This document shows, piece by piece, positions 58,101 through 64,000 of a stretch of DNA of 64,000 nucleotides; the first letter of the stretch is position 1; each line of letters opens with the position of its first letter. Both the position numbers and the translations under genes were made by a program. The stretch is taken from contig JAKEKT010000047.1 in the NCBI GenBank assembly GCA_021495925.1, forward strand, positions 210,257-274,256, written 5' to 3'. The DNA comes from Diplodia intermedia (Eukaryota > Ascomycota > Dothideomycetes > Botryosphaeriales > Botryosphaeriaceae). A model generated the notes under the pieces. That model worked only from the letters and a program-made list of their open reading frames with translations, made no database searches and was not told where the DNA came from.

Positions 58101-61100
58101 TTAGTAGCTTTATAATTTTTACGTAGTAGAGTATTCTCGACTATAGCTATTCTATTACTTTAATCTAGTGTTCTAGATTCTTTAGCGTTTCTAGAAAGAG
58201 TATATTAACTAGAGCTTTAGCTCTCTTCTTCGTAGATTATAATTTAAAGACGTTAATTCTTTATTCTAGTAGTATCGCGTACGGGTATCTAACGAAGCTT
58301 TTCTTCGAGTTTAAGATAATTTCGAATTCGTCTAGCTTATAAAACACTTTATTTAAATAGTTTAGATATCTCTCTAACGTTCGGTCGTAGATCGTAAGAT
58401 TATCGATATAGACTCTACTAAAGTCGCGATAGTCTCTTAGAATCTAATCTAATTATCTCTAGATATACGCTACGAAGTTAATATAACTTATTACTACGAC
58501 GTTAAATAATTCTTATTTCTAATAAGAGTTTATCGTTAACTTATAGCGATTCTATTTCTTTATCTTCTATTAGTAGAAGAAAGCCGTTACGTTTACTATA
58601 ATTATATACTTAGCCCCGCGTATCGCGCTAATAATATTCTTCTAGACTAGTAGCGAATACGAGTTCTTTTAAGTAATTTAATTTAGTTCTTAAATATCTA
58701 TTATTACTCTAGACTTCTCGATTTATTATTCGTTTTTATAGATCTATCGCTATGCGACGAATATCGAAAATTCGAATATTATATACTTTCTAGTCTAGTC
58801 TATTTTCTCTTACTTATAGAGCTTATTAAAAATATTATCGATCTACTTATAGTTTCTCTTTATTATTAGATATATCTTTATAAATAGCTTCGTGTCGTAT
58901 TTCTAGTTATCTTTTAGAAATATAGTTATCTATTATTCTTTTAAGATTCGAACGAAGTCGCTCTTCTCTATCTATATAGCTAGATATTAGTTTACTACCT
59001 CTATAAGAGTCTATACGATAGTTAGATCGCCGTATATAGTTACTCTATTATTAAGGCGGGTTTTCTATTCCGGCTAAATTCTATTCGCGTTAAATCCGGC
59101 TACTCTATAGTCTATACCGCTCGTAGTTAAGGTACGGGCTAGCGTTATATCTACTACTATTCTTATAAACTAGCTTTAAAAGACTCTAATTAGTTAATCC
59201 GAGTTATTTCTTAACTAGACTACCTCGGTCTTCGCGTCGATTACGTAGGCGTACGCGATTAGTTTAAAATTTCGGTCGCTTATAGTTTACGGCTACTTTA
59301 ATGCTAGAATATACTCGAAATCTCTATTTTCGAGTAGCGCCTTAGTAAAGCTAATTCGTACTAGGGCTACTAATTTTAGTAAGATCGTAATTATCTCTTA
59401 TACTTTAACTCTTATTTCTCTTACGACGTTCTTTAACCGCGGTTTAATTATTATAGAGACTTTCGCGTTCTAGTAGCTCTCGATTCTTAGAGCTTTTCTA
59501 GGCGTATTAATTACTATGCTCTCTAGTTTTTAAATATCTATTTCGATTAGAAGCGTGTCTTAAGTATCGTTAATAAGATAAACTTCTTAATAGAAGATTA
59601 CTTTTATCTAGCTTTCTCTCTTCTTTACTCTAAAGATAAATAGTATTATTACGTACTCGGCGCTAGTTAACTTCTCTCTACTAATTTCTTATAGAGGTAT
59701 TAGTTACTTTATCTTTAGCGTCTAGTATATTATACCGGCTACTTCGAGATAATTTCTATTCGTAATAATTATATTCGCGCTCGTATCGACGATTACTTTT
59801 ATCTCTTTCTTACTATTATCTAGTTTCGCTAATACTACGACGAAGTTCTAGTTTCGAAAGACTATTTTAAAATTAACTTCGAGCGTCGTCTATAATCTTA
59901 TTGTTGTTTTCGAATCTAGTAGGGCTTCTTCTAGTAGCGGTATCGATTCTTATATTTAAGATTTACTATATAATTATACGCTTTCTTTTAGCGTTATCTT
60001 AGTTCGCGCCTTCTTAGATTCTTTTAGATAGGTTTCGCGAATATAGACGTGCATAGCGTTTCTTAATAGCTATATTATTTTATATTCTTCGTATTAATAT
60101 TCTTCGTTAGCGCTTATTTCTATAGGTTTTTTTCGCGGCGCGCTCTCTACGATACTTAATTTTAGTTCTAGATTCTCGATAGCCTTAGCGTAATAGTTAG
60201 ATATAAGAAGCGTCTTTAATATCGTCTATAGAAAACGTACGTAGTTTTAGACGCTCTTTACTTTAAAGCTAATCGTTTCTTCGTTCGTAGCTTACTTAGA
60301 TTACGTTACTTATTTCTTTTCGTCTAGCGAACTTTATTTCTCGTCGGTCTTCTTCTTAGCTTCTAGATAATATATTATTAGCTTTTTTTCTTTATTCTTA
60401 TTATTTTTTCTACTTCTACTCGCGGCTTCGTTCGTCTTATATTTCGCGTTCTCGCGTTCTTCTTAATTATAATCTTAGTTTTAATTCTTTAAACGGTTTT
60501 AATCTTTTAAACGGTTTCTATTCTTTAAGCGATTTCGATTATAAAAGTCGTAAGACCGTCTTTCGCGTCCGCTATTTCTAAATTAGTTTCGCGATCTATT
60601 ATATTCTTTCTTACGATCTCTATTAAATTAGCTAAGACGATTATTATCTCTATTTATATAGCCGCTATATCTAGAATCTCTTAGTTTCTTAGATCTTTCG
60701 ACTCTTCGGGTCTATCTATCGCTCTCGGCCACTAGATTTATTTATAGAATATACTATTCTTTCGCTCTTCGAATATATCTATTAATTATCGTAGTTACTA
60801 AGAGGGCTTAAAGGTCTTAATATAGCTAGACGTAAATTCTCTCGTACGCTTATAGTAGCTATTTCTTTAACGTTATTATATTAGCGTTCTTTACGAGACG
60901 TACGACGTCTATAATAAATCTTTCGACTAATTTTTCGTCGCGTACTTCGCGGTACCCGAACTACTTTCTTTATAGCTCGCGCTATACTTTAAATAAACGC
61001 TTTCTAAACCTCTAAATAAGCTTTTCTATTTATCTACGAATCTTCTTTTCTTCTTATAGATACCTTCTATCGTTTAAGAATAGCTAGCTCGTATACTATA

Positions 61101-63307
61101 TTTACGCTATATCTCTTAGATATTTATAAACGTTTCGCCGTATCGTGTTTTTCGACGTTAAGAATAACTCTAACTCGATTACTTCTATAAATTATTAAAC
61201 GTTTCTATAGAAAAGTTTTTCTTTACGTTTAATTATATTATTATTCTCGTAGTTCTTAAGCTTTATAAACGGGTTAAAATACTCGATATTCTCTAGACGA
61301 AACTTTTAACCTTAGCCGCTATCTTTAAAGTTTAAATCGATAAGTTTAGCGCTTTTTTATCGTTTCTAGATACTTCTTCTTTCTTTTCTTCGTTAGTAAA
61401 TCTCTATTAGTAGTTCGCTTAAATTATTAGTAGTTAGATTCTTTTCTCGATTATAAGTTTCGTCTATATTTATAGTTTCTTTTTTCGACTCTCTTTTTAA
61501 GTCCTCGCTAGCGTCTAGATCGAAGCTAAGAATTCTTAAGTCGTTCTTATAATTTAATTTTAACTCGATTCTTCTATCTTTTTCTAAATTACTACGATTC
61601 TACGTTCTATAGTTTAACTCTTTCGTTAGTCTTTCTTCTTAGCTAGACGGCGATAGTTCTTATAATTATAGTCTAGCTCTAGCGAGGCGTTTTCGTCGCT
61701 TCGCTTCTAATATAGCTTCGTTTACCGCTCGTCGAGAAATTTCTTCGACTTTATCTAGTAGACTAGTAATCTAGTTTTTATCTAGTACTATCGTCGCTCT
61801 TACTTCGTCTAATATCTTCGCTCGCGCTTAGATTAGTAAGATTCGTATCTTCTTTTCGTTATAGATTCTTTTCGTTATTATTTTCTTTACTAATCTACTA
61901 TCTTATTCTATTAATACGCTTTCTTCTTATTACGTCTTAGGTTTCTTAGACTAGATACGTTTAGACTTTCTTTTCGTAATACTAAATCGTATAATTAAAA
62001 ATATTTTAAATCTACTCGTTTTTAGTACTTAAGGTTCGATCGTCTAGTACTCTCTTAGATCTCTCTTCTTATCGATCGCGAGTTCGCGCTTATCTTAATC
62101 TATCGGCTATAAGAGTCTAAAGAAATAGAAGTCTTACGTACTTTTATATACTTTCTTTAGTTTCTTATTAAGAGAATCTCGCTTATAACGAATAAAGAGA
62201 GATTTTAAAGCTTCTAACGCTCGTAATTTTAGTTTTCTTTTCGCGGCTTTAGAATTTTTTAAGTAGAAATAAGATTCTTTCTTCTTCTACGCTACTTAGA
62301 ATATCTTACTCGTAGCTAAAAGCTTCTTATCTTCGACTATTATTTTCTATAAGACTAATTCGCTTAGCTTTTCGATATTCTACTAATCTTAAGCTAGATA
62401 GTATTTTAATTATTATTTCTTATATACGCTCTAGCCTAGAATTTTCTTAATTATTTCTAGAAACGATTTTATCGCTTACTATACGAAACGTCTTTTATTT
62501 ACTTCGATACTCTAGTCTAGAGAGTAAGAAATCGCTAGTTTAAGATTTATAGACGATCTTATCTATTTCTTATTTCTTTTTATTTCTTAAATCTTTTAGT
62601 AGCTTCTTCTCTCGTGTCTTACGGCGATAGTAATTACCGCGAGTAAGATATCTCTTACTATAGTTATTATTAACGTCTTTCGATTTTTTTCGCTTTCGTT
62701 CGCGAAATCTCGAAGGCTATAGGCTATTCGTATTACCGTCTTTAGAATAGTAGGAGTTAACGGCTCTAGTTTAACTAATTCTATCGCGGGATCGAGGGTT
62801 AAAGTTATTAATAAATTTCTTAATCTATTTATTTTAGCTTTCGAAGCCGTTTAAGAAGCTATTAATTACTACGCCCGTTCTTTTTATTCGAAACGGCGCG
62901 CTTTCTTCTCTTTTTCTACTAGCGCTAGCTTTTTTTTAAATAGCCGAGCGAATACTACTTATTACTATTTTACTCTCTATTCTTGTTTTCTTAGTACCCG
63001 TATCTTAATCTCTAGTCTTACGGTTCGCGAATTAGCTAATCGGCTATAGAGTAGCCGAAGCTTCTATTATTTAGCCGTTCGTAACTTTAGGTTCTTCGAG
63101 TGGCACCTCTTTCGTTAGGCTAATTTACGTGTACGAAAGCGTAGAATTACTATTATTCTTATTTAGAGTGCGAAAGCGTCTATTAAACTCGTAGGTCTAC
63201 TAGTAGAACGTGTTTCTAGTATAGTCGAAGGCGATATCGAGTTTAGTAATAGTAGTTTCTAGTAGCCCGAATCTTTTACGTGCTTCTTTTAACTTTTAGC
63301 TACTATT

Positions 63308-63511
63308 TAGTAGAAAAAGCTACTATAGAACGGGTAGATCTCGATCTTAAAGATAGTAATCTAAAAAGTATATATATAATAATCTATCTAGATCGATTCG
63401 TAAGAATCGATCTCTTAAGAAGAAATTCGATTTCCTCGCTATCTAGACTAGATTCGATTCTAGTCTAAGATAGAAACCCGATTCGTTTTTATCTTAATTC
63501 GTATCGTAATA
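63308..63511 (-). repeat. LTR of copy B (5' LTR in element orientation)
   Basis: Partner of 51,565-51,768. On the minus strand it is followed by AATAGTAGCTAAAAG; reversing the RIP-type change of its TAG to TGG would give a TGG-start expected of a primer binding site two bases from the LTR, but the tRNA primer cannot be named. Confidence 0.85.
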
Positions 63512-63516
63512 CTAGA
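63512..63516. repeat. target-site duplication CTAGA (right)
   Basis: Partner of 51,560-51,564; see there. Confidence 0.75.
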
Positions 63517-63840
63517 CCTTCTTTTCGTAAAAGATTATCTATAGATATAATAGCTTAAAGAGTTTCGTTTCGATAGATATAATACCGTTCGATATTTATA
63601 TAATCTAGTTAAGAGATCTATCTAACGGCCTCTTCTAGAGTCTCTAGCGAGAAAGATTATTTAGTTTTCTAATTAGACGAGGTCTTCGATAGCGGTATCG
63701 TCTAGTTATTCTATTCGAAGGGTTAAGTTCTTTTAATAAATTTATCTTTCGCGGTCGAGTTATCTCTACTAGTATAGGGTTTCTATTCTTATCTAGTAGT
63801 AATAGGGCGAGGTATTATTCTTATAGTAGACTAGCTAGAA
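63517..63840 (-). mobile_element. copy A continuation upstream of the protease
   Basis: When element B and one target duplication are removed, the minus-strand frame here (IETKLFKLLYL, IIFYEKKV) runs without a shift into the AIIDSG protease motif of copy A at 51,550. This supports that it is the interrupted gag/protease part of copy A. Gag motifs such as a zinc knuckle are not visible. Confidence 0.55.
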
Positions 63841-64000
63841 AAGCCATTAGTACCTAATGCCCTAAGTAAAATTTTAAAAAACTAAAAAAAAACTTTAAAA
63901 TATAATTACTTTACGAAATCTTTATAGAATTTTATAATTTATAGCTTAAAATTTAGCGTTTTTTAGGCTTTATAATCTCTAAATAAAATATATATTAATA
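63841..64000. other. A/T-run sequence at window end
   Basis: After 63,841 the texture changes: a CATTAGTACCTAATG palindrome-like piece retains CA and TG, then A and T runs dominate with few CpG. It may be the junction of copy A with another sequence, or its untranslated leader. The window ends here. Confidence 0.4.

Larger units (their letters stand above)
51565..63511 (-). mobile_element. younger Ty3/Gypsy retrotransposon (copy B), nested in copy A
   Basis: An 11,947-bp element bounded by 204-bp LTRs and CTAGA target duplications, inserted in the protease region of copy A. Reading on the minus strand: 5' LTR 63,308-63,511; gag-like Lys/Arg-rich stretch about 62,900-60,000; protease motif VDTSANIIIT near 59,790 (family VDTGA); RT motif VYIDNLTIYDRTLERYLN near 58,400 (YIDD to YIDN); integrase D,D,E region with DFIIKL, TNRDSKFI and a decayed TAYHPQ..GQSERT block at about 56,200-56,500; GPF motif RIGPFAIVRKIENLAYELEIPSK near 55,770 and a probable chromodomain at about 55,590. 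About 3.4 kb of further sequence follows before the 3' LTR 51,565-51,768. A purine-rich GATAGAAGAAAT tract touches the 3' LTR. Every domain carries RIP-type stops, so the element is dead. Confidence 0.87.
45917..64000. other. AT-rich, RIP-affected transposon block (continues past window end)
   Basis: From about 45,917 CpA and TpG almost vanish while TpA, CTAG and TAG/CTA triplets dominate; CpG remains common. This is the pattern left by repeat-induced point mutation of CpA to TpA on both strands. Only one short frame (63,280-63,468) reaches 60 codons, because CAG, CAA and TGG codons have turned into stops. The block is filled by nested Ty3/Gypsy relics described separately. The change occurs within about 50 bp. 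Confidence 0.9.

Noticed and set aside
63280..63468. 62-codon plus-strand frame in the AT-rich block
   Set aside because: It lies over the LTR of copy B and is a chance frame.

Overview
The window looks like nuclear DNA of a filamentous ascomycete (Pezizomycotina; Dothideomycetes is my best guess, not proven). The evidence is short introns of about 45-70 nt with GTAAGT/GTGAGT-type donors and CTAAC-like branch sites, proteins of clear eukaryotic and fungal type, and a block of transposon relics that almost lacks CpA/TpG and is flooded with TpA, the signature of repeat-induced point mutation (RIP). All gene models were joined by hand at GT..AG sites; for each multi-exon model the exon lengths sum to a multiple of three and the joined reading frame fits the protein family.

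Layout. Positions 1-45,916 are a normal gene-bearing isochore. In order: SMC2 condensin ATPase (+), an HD-domain nucleotidase of the HDDC2/YGK1 type (-), the augmin subunit HAUS6 (+), an NTF2/SnoaL-fold protein with a mitochondrial-looking N-terminus (-), an acetate-transporter (GPR1/FUN34/ATO) gene (-), a 7.6-kb stretch in which I see no gene, a single-exon protein with two polyproline runs (-), a tRNA-Arg(CCU) gene, the ArfGAP Glo3 (-), a MAPEG-like membrane protein (+), a type-II membrane glycosyltransferase-like protein (-), the PRC2 subunit EED (+), and a two-PAS-domain protein (-). HDDC2/HAUS6, Glo3/MAPEG and glycosyltransferase/EED are divergent pairs that probably share promoter regions. 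The genes are unrelated housekeeping and regulatory functions; there is no biosynthetic cluster.

Positions 45,917-64,000 are a sharply bounded AT-rich block. It holds a nested pair of dead Ty3/Gypsy retrotransposons, both on the minus strand. The younger one (51,565-63,511) has 204-bp LTRs, a 5-bp target duplication CTAGA, gag, protease, RT, integrase with a GPF/Y-like tail, and an unexplained extra coding-like stretch of about 3.4 kb after pol. It sits inside the protease region of the older one. Every difference between the two LTRs is a C/T or G/A transition, as RIP predicts.

The most unusual observation is the tRNA-Arg(CCU) gene at 26,062-26,250. It has an ordinary anticodon-loop intron and a second 52-nt insertion inside the T-loop that looks exactly like a small spliceosomal intron (GTAAGT donor, TTCTAAC branch site, CAG acceptor). 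Removing both gives a perfect 72-nt cloverleaf.
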